A DNA stretch of 10,663 bases from Dehalococcoidia bacterium (GCA_002730485.1 PCAH01000179.1:1-10663), one strand, 5' to 3'. Counted from the first letter of the stretch, positions 1 through 6,701 are shown. Numbers and translations are program-made. The notes: generated by a model not told the origin, from the sequence alone.

Positions 1-1
1 G

Positions 2-892
2 GGGCTGGCTGATGATCCGTTGACCACAACCATAGTTGCGGCCAAGTGCCCCTTGGTAGTAGCCCCGGCCATGGACGGCAATATGTACGATCATCCGGCT
101 ACCCAGGCAAATCTGTCGACGCTGAAAGATCGCGGCGTGGTCATTGCCGGACCAGGCGTTGGCCGACTGGCCTCGGGGTTGTCCGGTGTGGGCCGACTGC
201 TGGAAACGCCAGATCTGCTTGGTCACATATCCTACGCCATGGGGAAAGACGGTGATCTGGCCGGGAAGACCGTGGTGGTCAGCGCTGGCGGGACAATGGA
301 GCCGATAGACCCGGTGCGGGTGATCACCAACCATTCTTCGGGGAAGATGGGCTACTCTGTAGCCGAGGCGGCGCGCGACCGCGGCGCCAATGTGGTGCTG
401 GTGACTGCACCGACCAACTTGGCAAACCCCGCTCTAATTAACGTGGTTCATGTACGCACCGCAGAGGAGATGGGAGCCGCCATCCAGGAGCACACAAAGA
501 CAGCCGACGCTCTGGTGATGGCCGCAGCCGTGGCCGACTACCGGCCAACAGAGGCCGCCGACCAGAAGATCAAGAAGACGGAAGACGATCTGAACATCGC
601 CCTGGCCAAGACCACGGATATCCTCAAGAATGCCACGGGGGATTTCGTGCGGGTGGGATTCGCTGCCGAGAGCCAAAACTTGGTGGAGAACGCCAAGGCC
701 AAAGTCGAAAGCAAACAACTTGATCTGATAGTGGCCAACGACATCACCGCCGAGGGCAGCGGCTTTGGCTCAGACACCAACCAAGTGACCTTGATTGACA
801 GAAATATGGCGGTCGAAGAGCTACCCCTGCTCACTAAATACGACGTCAGCAATCGGATATTAGACCGGGTGAAGGACCTGTTCCGGGACTGA
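2..892 (+). CDS. coaBC: CoaBC, bifunctional phosphopantothenoylcysteine decarboxylase / phosphopantothenate-cysteine ligase, 3' part
   Basis: This is the C-terminal part of the flavoprotein (Dfp) that joins cysteine to 4'-phosphopantothenate and decarboxylates the product to 4'-phosphopantetheine, in cytosolic coenzyme A synthesis. The frame is open to the left edge, so the gene starts outside the window; the TTG at 20 is an internal codon, not the start. The end of the CoaC domain is present, with its PAMDGNMY motif (near nt 71-94) and HPATQANL. The CoaB ligase domain starts near nt 263 and shows GGTMEPIDPVR, ITNHSSGKMG, AAAVADYRP, the lysine motif KIKK, GFAAES and LIVANDI, all expected for a working ligase. 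The usual Asn of the CoaC PxMN motif is Asp here. That position varies between phyla, so I do not infer loss of activity. The protein ends normally at TGA. No clear terminator follows. The family assignment is secure. Confidence 0.95.
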   Translation, partial: GLADDPLTTTIVAAKCPLVVAPAMDGNMYDHPATQANLSTLKDRGVVIAGPGVGRLASGLSGVGRLLETPDLLGHISYAMGKDGDLAGKTVVVSAGGTMEPIDPVRVITNHSSGKMGYSVAEAARDRGANVVLVTAPTNLANPALINVVHVRTAEEMGAAIQEHTKTADALVMAAAVADYRPTEAADQKIKKTEDDLNIALAKTTDILKNATGDFVRVGFAAESQNLVENAKAKVESKQLDLIVANDITAEGSGFGSDTNQVTLIDRNMAVEELPLLTKYDVSNRILDRVKDLFRD

Positions 893-1265
893 TTCCCCCG
901 ATTAGACCGTACGTTTATGCAAATATGCAAAACCAACCATGGTCTCTGCCTGGGTGGTCGCCATGGACGGCTCTGATTTCTACCCCCAGGTTGCAAGTAA
1001 TCTGTAGACCTAAATAAACGTACTTTGAGTGTACTTTAGAGCTTTTTGTATGTCTGTTAATTATTTCGCCATGAACTTTAAGAAAAACACTCGCCATAAT
1101 TTATATAAGGTCTTCGCAACCGATTTGCGGAAATTTCATTAGAATCGGTTGTTTCCCGCCTTCAAGCAGATGCAAATTGGTGGGTTTTAATAACAGGAAA
1201 CCATTCTTAGGCATTTCTACGGAGTGATAGTCCGCAACAGTCCGATGCGGGCGACTCAAAGATAA
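893..1265. other. AT-rich intergenic region between coaBC and the histidine kinase
   Basis: I see no credible gene here on either strand. The region holds several short structured elements. A perfect tandem duplication of an 8-mer (TATGCAAA) lies at 916-931. GTACTTT is repeated with an 11-base period at 1020-1026 and 1031-1037. An inverted repeat occupies 1117-1151, and within its loop the 8-base palindrome GAAATTTC lies at 1130-1137. CATAAT at 1095-1100 could be a -10 box, but the -35 match is poor. This is most likely the promoter and 5' untranslated region of the kinase gene. Confidence 0.5.
1117..1151. promoter_or_regulatory. Inverted repeat in the leader of the histidine kinase gene
   Basis: Perfect 9-base arms, CAACCGATT (1117-1125) and AATCGGTTG (1143-1151), enclose a 17-base spacer. 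The spacer contains the palindrome GAAATTTC. No T-run follows, so it does not look like an intrinsic terminator. It lies about 115 bases before the kinase start. It could be an operator for a dimeric regulator or a hairpin in the leader mRNA; I cannot tell which. Confidence 0.4.
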
Positions 1266-1934
1266 ATGACAGATATCGTACTCGAGTGCACACGCGCCGT
1301 TATCATGCTTTTCATCCTTGGCTATCTGCTTTGGATCGGCAAACGGGAAGAACTCCACCGCCAGAGGGGCTGGCTGTACATAATCTCGGGATTCGCCTTG
1401 GTATTCTTTGGTAGCGTGATCGACATCACCGATAACTATGAGTCGTTGAACCGTTTTGTGGTGATCGGCGATACCGTCACTGAAGCCTACTTGGAGAAAG
1501 TCGGTGGCTTTCTCCTTGGCTCCGGCCTGATTCTGGTGGGGTTCTTGCATTGGCTTCCCCTTGTTGCGGCGGTCAGGAAGAACCAAGAAGACCTGCTGAA
1601 GTACAACGAAGAACTGGAAGACCAGGTTGCGGCTCGCACCGCCGATCTCACCGTCATCAACGAACGTTTGGTGGAGGAGATCGACAACCGAGAGAGTTTG
1701 GCGAAATTTCCTTCTGAAGATCCCAGCCCCGTACTTCGCATCGCCCTAGACGGCACAGTCCTCTACGCAAATGCTGCGGGTTCGCCCATCCTAGATTATT
1801 GGAGTTGCGGGGTGGGCAAGAGTGCGCCCGATGTCTGGCGGGAATCGGTAGCTGAAGTACTCAACTCTAAGACCAATACCGAGATTGAATGCAAGGTTGA
1901 TGAGCGCACGTTTTCATTCATGTTTGCCCCATAG
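1266..1934 (+). CDS. PAS histidine kinase, N-terminal sensor half (frame ends at a frameshift)
   Basis: This is the membrane sensor half of a two-component kinase. ATG 1266 is the first possible start, because an in-frame TAA sits directly before it; the ribosome site is weak. Three hydrophobic segments (about residues 9-24, 36-53 and 79-101) should span the membrane. A charged, coiled-coil-like linker (about 103-147) follows, then a PAS domain from about 150 beginning FPSEDPSPVLRIALDGTVLYAN, a type often seen before HisKA domains. The PAS domain is cut short: the frame reads Phe-Ala-Pro then stops at TAG 1932-1934. The missing PAS end (IEEANYANLYGRDIT) is encoded just downstream in the -1 frame from 1931. 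One extra C in the CCCC run at 1927-1930 would join the halves into one protein of about 484 residues. As read, this fragment has no kinase domain. Confidence 0.8.
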   Translation: MTDIVLECTRAVIMLFILGYLLWIGKREELHRQRGWLYIISGFALVFFGSVIDITDNYESLNRFVVIGDTVTEAYLEKVGGFLLGSGLILVGFLHWLPLVAAVRKNQEDLLKYNEELEDQVAARTADLTVINERLVEEIDNRESLAKFPSEDPSPVLRIALDGTVLYANAAGSPILDYWSCGVGKSAPDVWRESVAEVLNSKTNTEIECKVDERTFSFMFAP

Positions 1935-1936
1935 AA
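1926..1936 (+). other. Frameshift site in the histidine kinase gene
   Basis: The sequence GCCCCATAG puts a TAG stop one codon after a run of four C. The PAS family expects a Phe-Ala-Pro-Ile/Val-x-Glu sequence running into YxNxYGRDIT. A fifth C, or a -1 slip of the ribosome on the Pro codon (CCA to CCC) while stalled at the stop, restores exactly that sequence. A one-base error or mutation in a short homopolymer is the simplest explanation. Programmed slippage is possible but not shown. Confidence 0.8.
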
Positions 1937-2719
1937 GAAGCCAACTACGCCAATCTATACGGGAGGGATATCACCGCGATAAAAGAGATCGACCGGATGA
2001 AAGATGATTTCCTGACGATGGTGTCTCATGAACTGCGAACGCCCCTCACCGGCATAAAAAGCGCCGCTGAGATCCTTCAGGTGTATGACGATATCGACGA
2101 CGAGACTCAAGCGCGATTCATAACAATGATTAACGGCGAGTGTGACCGCCTTACCAGGATGATCAACGATGTGCTGGATCTTTCGAGAATCGAATCTGGG
2201 AAAGAGCAGTGGCATATGACCTCGGTTTCAATCGCCGAGGTCATTGAGACCGCAGTCGACTCCGCTCAAGTTCTGATCGATCAGAAACGATTGTCGCTGG
2301 ACCTTGAGGTGGAACCGGATGTAACAACCGTCTGGGGCGACAGTGACAAATTGGTACAGGTAATGACCAATATTCTCGGCAACGCAATCAAATTCACACC
2401 CAACGATGGAAACATTGAAATCAAGACAAAATCCGCCCCAGGTACGGGAGTAGAAGATGCTCTCTTGGTGCGTGTCAGCGTGACTGATACAGGTATTGGA
2501 ATATCGTCCGAAGACTACAACGAGGTATTCGATAAATTCAAACAGGTGTCAGACACCCAATCCGATAGGCCACGGGGCACCGGATTGGGGCTGCCTATCT
2601 GTAATGAGATCATCAAATACCTTGGCGGCCAAATGTCGTTGGAAAGTGAATTGGGTAAAGGGAGCACGTTCTCTTTCACTCTGCCAACTGAAGCTAAGGC
2701 TGGAGCCGAAGCCCGATAA
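1931..2719 (+). CDS. PAS histidine kinase, C-terminal HisKA-HATPase half
   Basis: This is the catalytic half of the kinase that begins at 1266, in a different frame. It autophosphorylates a His and passes the phosphate to a response regulator. Before the first in-frame ATG at 1997 the frame encodes the rest of the PAS domain, ending YGRDITAIKEIDR, so the true protein should run through from 1266. Numbered from ATG 1997: HisKA H-box SHELRTPL with the phospho-acceptor His11, N-box around Asn125-Asn129 (NILGNAIKF), G1 DTGIG at 164-168, F-box FDKFK at 178-182, and G2 GTGLGL at 194-199. All catalytic motifs are intact, which argues against old decay. If the frameshift is real, translation from 1997 would give a soluble kinase core of 240 residues with no sensor. 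No response regulator lies nearby, so the partner is unknown. Confidence 0.85.
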   Translation: MEEANYANLYGRDITAIKEIDRMKDDFLTMVSHELRTPLTGIKSAAEILQVYDDIDDETQARFITMINGECDRLTRMINDVLDLSRIESGKEQWHMTSVSIAEVIETAVDSAQVLIDQKRLSLDLEVEPDVTTVWGDSDKLVQVMTNILGNAIKFTPNDGNIEIKTKSAPGTGVEDALLVRVSVTDTGIGISSEDYNEVFDKFKQVSDTQSDRPRGTGLGLPICNEIIKYLGGQMSLESELGKGSTFSFTLPTEAKAGAEAR

Positions 2720-2743
2720 TATCGGACTTGTCCAAAACCAGGT

Positions 2744-2768
2744 CTGGATTTCTGCCTGCGCAGGAATG
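2744..2768 (-). repeat. 25-base hairpin element, copy A
   Basis: An 8-bp stem with a 4-base loop: ATTTCTGC (2748-2755), loop CTGC, GCAGGAAT (2760-2767), including one T-G pair. Its flanks match the reverse complement of the element at 2970-2994 (20 of 25 positions by hand count). It lies 24 bases after the kinase stop codon. Confidence 0.65.
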
Positions 2769-2821
2769 GCTGGTTGAGCGGTGCGGGTTTTGAATGAAGT
2801 GGGGCATGACTAATTCCACAC

Positions 2822-2918
2822 CCGCTCATGGTGAGCCTGTCGAACCACCCCTGCGCCGATGTGTGTTCCACCCGCATCTTGGTTGATGCGCATCCTTCGA
2901 CGGGCTCGGGATTAACGG
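2822..2918 (+). repeat. 97-base direct repeat, copy 1
   Basis: By hand count it matches copy 2 (3040-3136) at 90 of 97 positions. The arms TGAGCCTGTCGAA (2832-2844) and TTCGACGGGCTCG (2896-2908) are imperfect reverse complements (11 of 13). Between them a perfect 6-bp stem CGCATC/GATGCG with a TTGGTT loop lies at 2873-2890. The whole unit can therefore fold as a long outer stem with an inner hairpin. The TTCGAC-x-x-GCTC core resembles a dispersed intergenic repeat I recognise from many bacterial genomes. Confidence 0.8.
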
Positions 2919-2969
2919 ATATTTGGGTGTTTTCCATCGGCGCTGTAAACCATTTCCGAATCCAACCGT

Positions 2970-2994
2970 CATTCCAGCGAAAGCTGGAATCCAG
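2970..2994 (+). repeat. 25-base hairpin element, copy A' (inverted)
   Basis: A perfect 8-bp stem: ATTCCAGC (2971-2978), loop GAAA, GCTGGAAT (2983-2990). Compared with copy A in the same orientation, one stem pair is swapped from T-A to A-T and a T-G pair is C-G, so pairing is kept while sequence changes. It lies between the two copies of the 97-base repeat. Confidence 0.7.
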
Positions 2995-3039
2995 GAATAG
3001 TACTTCTACTCCAATCCGCGGAAACACCAAGTCTCGTCG

Positions 3040-3136
3040 CCGCTCATGGTGAGCCTGTCGAACCACCGCTGCGCCGATGTGGGTTTCACCCGCATCTTGG
3101 TTGATGCGCATCCTTCGACGCGCTCAGGACGAACGG
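3040..3136 (+). repeat. 97-base direct repeat, copy 2
   Basis: This is the second copy of the element at 2822-2918. Its outer arms are at 3050-3062 and 3114-3126, and its inner 6-bp hairpin is at 3091-3108, identical to that of copy 1. It ends 22 bases before the stop codon of the minus-strand LLM gene, so transcripts of that gene would end within or just after it. Its right end, CGCTCAGGACGAACGG, is closer than copy 1 to the repeat form I know from other genomes, which suggests copy 1 has drifted more. Confidence 0.8.
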
Positions 3137-3158
3137 TTGGGTGTGGAGATCTGGTGGG

Positions 3159-4025
3159 TTACCCCGATACGGTCTCCTTGAAGCGTTTGATGGCCTCTAT
3201 GTGCTGGTCGGGGCCCTTCAGACCGGCCTTCATGGTGTTGATAGAGAAGTGGGTGGCGCCAACCTCGTCCCAGGCCGCGCCTATCTTCTCCCAGTCAGAC
3301 TGATCATCTGTGGCTAAGGAAACTCGGCCCTCAATGCCAATGGTCTTGGGGTCACGTCCGGCCTTGCTGGCAGCCTCTCGCATCACTCCGATCTTCTCCT
3401 GACCTGCGCTGTCGGGCTGGAATTGGGGGAACCATCCGTCGGCCATCTTGCCGATACGCTGGATGACCCGATCCTCGCCACCGCCCAGCCAGATGGGGAT
3501 GGGACGCTGTACCGGTAGAGGGTTGATACCGGCATTGGACACCCGGTGATACCGACCGGTGAAATCCACTGACTCTTCTGTCCAGAGCTTACGCAGCAAT
3601 TCGATCTGTTCCTCGCTGCGGCGACCCCGGTTGCTGAAACTCTGGCCCAGCGCCTCATATTCCACGTCGTTCCAACCGATGCCGATACCCAGGCGCAGCC
3701 GCCCACCGGTGAGTACATCAACCTCTGCTGCCTGCTTCGCCACCAGTCCGGTCTGGCGTTGTCCCAAAATCAGGACGCCGGTGGTGAATTCGATCTTCTC
3801 TGTGATGCCGGCCAGGAACCCGAACATGACAAAGGGTTCATGGAACATGTCATCTTTGTTATAGGGTTTTCCCCAGGTCTCACGTTTGGTGTGGTCTGCG
3901 CCCAATACGTGGTCAAAAACCAGGATATGGTCATAGCCCAGGTCCTCTGCTGCCTGGGCGAAATCTTTGACTGCGGAGGGGGCCGCACCAATCTCAGTCT
4001 GTGGGAATATGGCTCCTAATCGCAT
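3159..4025 (-). CDS. LLM-class oxidoreductase, TIGR03619-like (F420- or flavin-dependent)
   Basis: This is a soluble TIM-barrel enzyme of the bacterial luciferase-like superfamily, about 288 residues. The closest subgroup I recognise is the one annotated as TIGR03619 F420-dependent LLM oxidoreductases. It begins MRLGAIFPQTEIGAAP, followed by AAEDLGYDHILVFDHVLG (about 25-42), TGVLILGQRQ, the GGRLRLGIGIGWND segment (about 108-120), and PIPIWLGGGEDRV (about 175-187). I chose ATG 4025 because GGAGG lies 5 bases upstream on this strand and the conserved N-terminus starts there; the frame stays open to 4136, but that extension looks non-coding. The substrate cannot be read from the sequence. F420 use is a family-level guess; FMN is the alternative. 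It is divergent from a second LLM gene and may share its control region. Confidence 0.88.
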   Translation of the reverse strand: MRLGAIFPQTEIGAAPSAVKDFAQAAEDLGYDHILVFDHVLGADHTKRETWGKPYNKDDMFHEPFVMFGFLAGITEKIEFTTGVLILGQRQTGLVAKQAAEVDVLTGGRLRLGIGIGWNDVEYEALGQSFSNRGRRSEEQIELLRKLWTEESVDFTGRYHRVSNAGINPLPVQRPIPIWLGGGEDRVIQRIGKMADGWFPQFQPDSAGQEKIGVMREAASKAGRDPKTIGIEGRVSLATDDQSDWEKIGAAWDEVGATHFSINTMKAGLKGPDQHIEAIKRFKETVSG

Positions 4026-4221
4026 GACAACCTCCAGCATTTGATGACAAGTCCTTAAATCCCGCTCAGTATCCAAGGTTGGCCAGGCGGCGTCAACCGA
4101 GACAAAACGCCCCGTACGAAACGGTTGGGCCAGCAATGGAGTATACTCACCGCGAATTCAGGCCAACACGTCTGACTTGAACGGTTGGCCGGTGCACAGA
4201 AATCTTGGGAGGAAAGATCAG
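4026..4221. promoter_or_regulatory. Divergent control region between two LLM oxidoreductase genes
   Basis: This region should hold promoters for both genes. A 10-base perfect palindrome GAGTATACTC (4139-4148) contains TATACT, a good -10 hexamer readable on both strands. No strong -35 box sits at the right distance on the plus strand. Perfect 7-base inverted arms GGCCAAC (4161-4167) and GTTGGCC (4184-4190) flank a 16-base spacer. Further GGTTGGCC-like copies lie at about 4076-4083 and 4123-4131. Repeated copies of one short motif across a shared promoter suggest an operator, but the regulator is not in the window. Confidence 0.4.
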
Positions 4222-5403
4222 ATGAAATTTGGACTTCTATTCGAGATGCAACGGCCCTTTAAGGGCAACGACGTCGACTGGAATGCCCTCTACCGCGAGA
4301 CGCTGGACCAGTGCGAGCTGGCCGATCAGGTGGGCTTTGACAACCTTTGGTTTGTGGAGCATCACTTCCTGATGGGTTTCTCCGGTTCACCCTGTCCAGA
4401 GGTCATGTTTGGCGCTCTTAGCCAACGGACAAAGAACATCCGCATCGGCTTCGGTGTGTCAGTCCTGCCGAACCACCATCCGATTCGAGTGGCCGAGCGC
4501 GTGGCGATGGTTGACCAGCTGACCAATGGTCGGGTGGAAGTGGGAACCGGCCGCTCCAACGCCTACGAGCAGGTAGGCCAGGGAATCGACCCTCGTGAGA
4601 CCAGGGAACGCTGGGAAGAGTCTTTGTCCATGCTGCCAAAGATCTGGCAGTCGGACGAATTCTCCTGGGAAGGCAAGTATTGGAACGTACCGCCGCGGCG
4701 CGTTCTGCCCAAACCCTTCCAGAAGCCCCATCCGCGCATGTACCTGGCGTGTACCCAGACGGAAAGCTTCAAACTGGCGGCACAGAAAGGGATTGGTGTC
4801 CTGTCTTCAGCCTCATACGCCGTGGATATCCTCAAGGAACACGTTCAGGTGTACCGCGACGCCATTAAGGACGCGGATCCGGTTGGCGCTGAGATCAACG
4901 AATTCTGGGGCAACAACGTGCACTCGTTCTGCGCCAAGGATGACCAGGCCGCCAAGGACCTGTGCGCCGACTCCATGAAGGCCTTCTTTGGGCCGGACAA
5001 GCCTTATATCCAGGGCCGGATCAACGCCTACGAGGAGTTGCTGGAGTCCTGGGGCGGCGTGCCGGACAACCTGAAGGCCGACTTTGGCCGCTGGCTGCGT
5101 CAGTCTGATGATGACCACAAGACCCAGGCCGCAGAGGCCGGTATCTCCCTGGACTCCGGCCCCGGGGCTGCCAGGGCTGCGGTTGCCGAGCTTGATTCGA
5201 ACGTTCTGGCCGACCGGGGAGTCATCATCGCTGGCAACCCTGAGAGCTGCATCAAGACCATCAAGATGTACGAGGACATCGGTGTTGACCAAATCATGCT
5301 CATCATGCAGACCGAGACCATCCCCCATGACAAGGTGATGGAATCAATCGAGCTGTACGGTAAAGAGGTGATCCCCGCTTTCGCCGATGCTAAAGTCAGC
5401 TAA
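4222..5403 (+). CDS. LLM-class flavin-dependent oxidoreductase (luciferase-like monooxygenase)
   Basis: This is a second luciferase-like TIM-barrel enzyme, 393 residues, of a different and longer subgroup than its divergent neighbour. It starts MKFGLLFEMQRPF at ATG 4222, with GGGAGG at 4207-4212 as ribosome site; the open frame upstream (from a TTG at 4177) is probably leader. Visible motifs are FVEHHF (about 44-49), typical of the FMNH2-using luciferase group, SVLPNHHPIRVAERVAMVD (about 80-98), and the NGRVEVGTGRSN segment (about 102-113). It probably oxidises an organic substrate with reduced flavin and O2. The substrate is unknown, and a partner flavin reductase is not in view. Expansion of such enzymes is known in SAR202-type Chloroflexota, where they are proposed to attack recalcitrant organic matter; applying that here is inference. 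The gene ends in a strong terminator. Confidence 0.9.
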   Translation: MKFGLLFEMQRPFKGNDVDWNALYRETLDQCELADQVGFDNLWFVEHHFLMGFSGSPCPEVMFGALSQRTKNIRIGFGVSVLPNHHPIRVAERVAMVDQLTNGRVEVGTGRSNAYEQVGQGIDPRETRERWEESLSMLPKIWQSDEFSWEGKYWNVPPRRVLPKPFQKPHPRMYLACTQTESFKLAAQKGIGVLSSASYAVDILKEHVQVYRDAIKDADPVGAEINEFWGNNVHSFCAKDDQAAKDLCADSMKAFFGPDKPYIQGRINAYEELLESWGGVPDNLKADFGRWLRQSDDDHKTQAAEAGISLDSGPGAARAAVAELDSNVLADRGVIIAGNPESCIKTIKMYEDIGVDQIMLIMQTETIPHDKVMESIELYGKEVIPAFADAKVS

Positions 5404-5426
5404 TTAGTATCTAGGCCGTAGACATC

Positions 5427-5465
5427 AAAACGCCCCGCCTCAATCCCTGAGGCGGGGCGTTTTTT
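5427..5465. terminator. Strong intrinsic terminator, probably bidirectional
   Basis: A perfect 12-bp GC-rich stem, CGCCCCGCCTCA (5431-5442) with TGAGGCGGGGCG (5448-5459), closes a 5-base loop. It is flanked by AAAA on the left and six T on the right. It lies 23 bases after the stop of the plus-strand LLM gene and 20 bases beyond the stop of the minus-strand PfkB gene. The plus direction has the better U-tract (six against four). Confidence 0.93.
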
Positions 5466-5485
5466 AATCGGTCGATTCGGGAATA

Positions 5486-6391
5486 TCAGCTTTGATCGTC
5501 GACCTCTGTTTGTAGGGTTGCAGCCAGTCGTTCTCCCTCGGCGAGGCTTGGTACCTGATACCCGGCCACTCCGCATTTGAGACTGGCTTGGGCGGTGGCG
5601 AAACGCACGGTTTGCTCCAAGTTCCAACCCCTTAGGCTGCCATAGATGTAACTTGCGGAGAAGCAAGACCCGGCCCCGTTACCGTCCACAACTTCCACCT
5701 CGGGTGCCCTCACCCTGACTTTGTGGCTGGCGTCTGCAGCCAGAGACTCACGGTTTCCACCGGTGATAAGTACAGTGCCTATTCCTGCTTCCAAGACCGT
5801 GGCCGCTATGGAATCCATGTCATCTTCGCTCTCGGGTTGGTCTGCTGAGACCTGGCAAACGGTGGTGTGGGGAGCAAACTTGGCCAGAACTTCTTTGTTT
5901 GAATACTGGCTCTCCAGGTTCAAGAAAACCGGAATATTCAGCCGTGAGGCATACTCAACCGCCCGTAGGACATGGTCCCCGTCATACCAATCGACGTACA
6001 GGAAAGAGGCGCTTTCCAGCGGGGACAGGTCGGCGGTATCTAAGGTGGCTAGCAACTCGGGTGTCCGCTGGTAGAAATAAGTGCGAGCGCCGCTGGGATC
6101 GGCTATGGAGAGTTCAGCCACAGTGGTCACCGATGGATCGATTCTCACATCGACGGGTACACCCAACTTGCCAACGGTATCTGCCACTTTTCTTCCCAGG
6201 TCATCGTCTCCCACCGCTGAGGGGATGAACTTGGTGTGTTGGCCAAGTTGGCGGAGCATCCCGGCCACTATCGCCGAGTCATCGCCATAGGAGTCGGTCA
6301 ATTGGCTGATGGGTGTGCCGCCGTTATGAACCGGCACCTGATCCACCACCATCAACTGCAGATAGCTCAAGACGCCAAAGCACACCACCAT
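5486..6391 (-). CDS. PfkB-family carbohydrate kinase homologue lacking the usual catalytic Asp
   Basis: This has the ribokinase/PfkB fold, and its C-terminal half resembles ketohexokinases. These enzymes normally transfer ATP phosphate to a sugar or nucleoside. Taking ATG 6391 as start (301 residues), it opens MVVCFGVLSYLQ, as PfkB proteins do. ATG 6448 and TTG 6526 are in frame upstream, but they add a Pro-rich stretch and none has a clear ribosome site, so the start is uncertain. Typical elements are LRQLGQHTKFIPSAVGDDDLG (first motif region, about 46-66), IGTVLITGG (about 204-212) and DGNGAGSCFSASYIYG (about 236-251). The family signature is DTxGAGDxF with Asp as catalytic base; here that residue is Ser242. 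The N-terminal substrate motif (usually GGxxxN) also reads YGDDSAI, without Asn. It may be an inactive paralogue or a variant with other chemistry. It shares a terminator with the convergent LLM gene. Confidence 0.83.
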   Translation of the reverse strand: MVVCFGVLSYLQLMVVDQVPVHNGGTPISQLTDSYGDDSAIVAGMLRQLGQHTKFIPSAVGDDDLGRKVADTVGKLGVPVDVRIDPSVTTVAELSIADPSGARTYFYQRTPELLATLDTADLSPLESASFLYVDWYDGDHVLRAVEYASRLNIPVFLNLESQYSNKEVLAKFAPHTTVCQVSADQPESEDDMDSIAATVLEAGIGTVLITGGNRESLAADASHKVRVRAPEVEVVDGNGAGSCFSASYIYGSLRGWNLEQTVRFATAQASLKCGVAGYQVPSLAEGERLAATLQTEVDDQS

Positions 6392-6561
6392 ACCCTCTGG
6401 GCCAGCAGGCGTTGGATCGGGGTGTTGATCGATGTTCGGGTTTTGCATACGTGTGAAGAGGGGATTGGCACGGGGTAATCCAATTAAAGAACCCAGCCGT
6501 ACCTTTAGATACACCAGTATAGCCAATCAGCAGAGTCCTCAGCTTGATCGGCCCGTTTCCA

Positions 6562-6590
6562 TTGACACTTACAAAGGGCATTATTACAGT
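6562..6590 (+). promoter_or_regulatory. Candidate sigma-70-type promoter for the solute-binding protein gene
   Basis: A consensus TTGACA (6562-6567) is followed after 17 bases by TACAGT (6585-6590), which matches 4 of 6 positions of TATAAT. It lies in the divergent gap between the PfkB gene and the binding-protein gene, about 110 bases before the latter's ATG. The -35 box is exact and the spacing ideal, but the -10 is only fair. Confidence 0.45.
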
Positions 6591-6701
6591 GGAATGGAGA
6601 GAGTGTCCGTAGTTGGTACTGGTTTTCCGGCCTCATTTGTGCCTGTCAGTCTGCTCCAACTGTACTGTCGCTCTTAAGAATAGACCGTAACGAGGATTAG
6701 G

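Larger units (their letters stand above)
2720..3158. repeat. Intergenic repeat mosaic (A-B-A'-B) between convergent genes
   Basis: No real gene lies here; the open frames on both strands are translations of the repeats. Two element types alternate: a 25-base hairpin element at 2744-2768 and, in the opposite orientation, at 2970-2994; and a 97-base element at 2822-2918 and 3040-3136 in the same orientation. The mosaic sits between the 3' ends of the kinase (+) and an LLM oxidoreductase (-), a typical place for REP/BIME-like palindromic repeats. It could act as a terminator or mRNA 3' stabiliser for both genes. No transposase is present, so any mobilising enzyme would have to act in trans. Confidence 0.8.

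Noticed and set aside
71..94. PAMD in CoaC as evidence of an inactive decarboxylase
   Set aside because: This position of the PxMN motif varies among bacterial CoaBC proteins as I know them, and the rest of the protein is intact.
915..1097. 60-codon minus-strand open frame in the coaBC-kinase gap
   Set aside because: It has no recognisable motif or ribosome site and sits in AT-rich DNA with short repeats.
2713..2725. Small CCGAT/ATCGG hairpin over the kinase stop codon as a terminator
   Set aside because: The stem is only 5 bp with no T-run after it.
2515..3111. 198-codon minus-strand open frame across the end of the kinase and the repeat region
   Set aside because: It overlaps the conserved kinase G boxes and otherwise translates the repeats, giving the VRQAHHER and FDRLTMSG strings I recognise as spurious products of such repeats.
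2828..3303. Two plus-strand open frames starting MVSLSNH
   Set aside because: Each is a translation of one copy of the 97-base repeat; the similarity reflects DNA repetition, and the second runs into the antisense of the LLM gene.
4026..4136. 37-residue N-terminal extension of the minus-strand LLM oxidoreductase
   Set aside because: The conserved N-terminus begins at ATG 4025 with GGAGG properly spaced before it, and the extension lies in the shared promoter region.
4813..5328. 171-codon minus-strand open frame inside the second LLM gene
   Set aside because: It is fully antisense to a well-conserved gene and its composition looks like a frame shadow.
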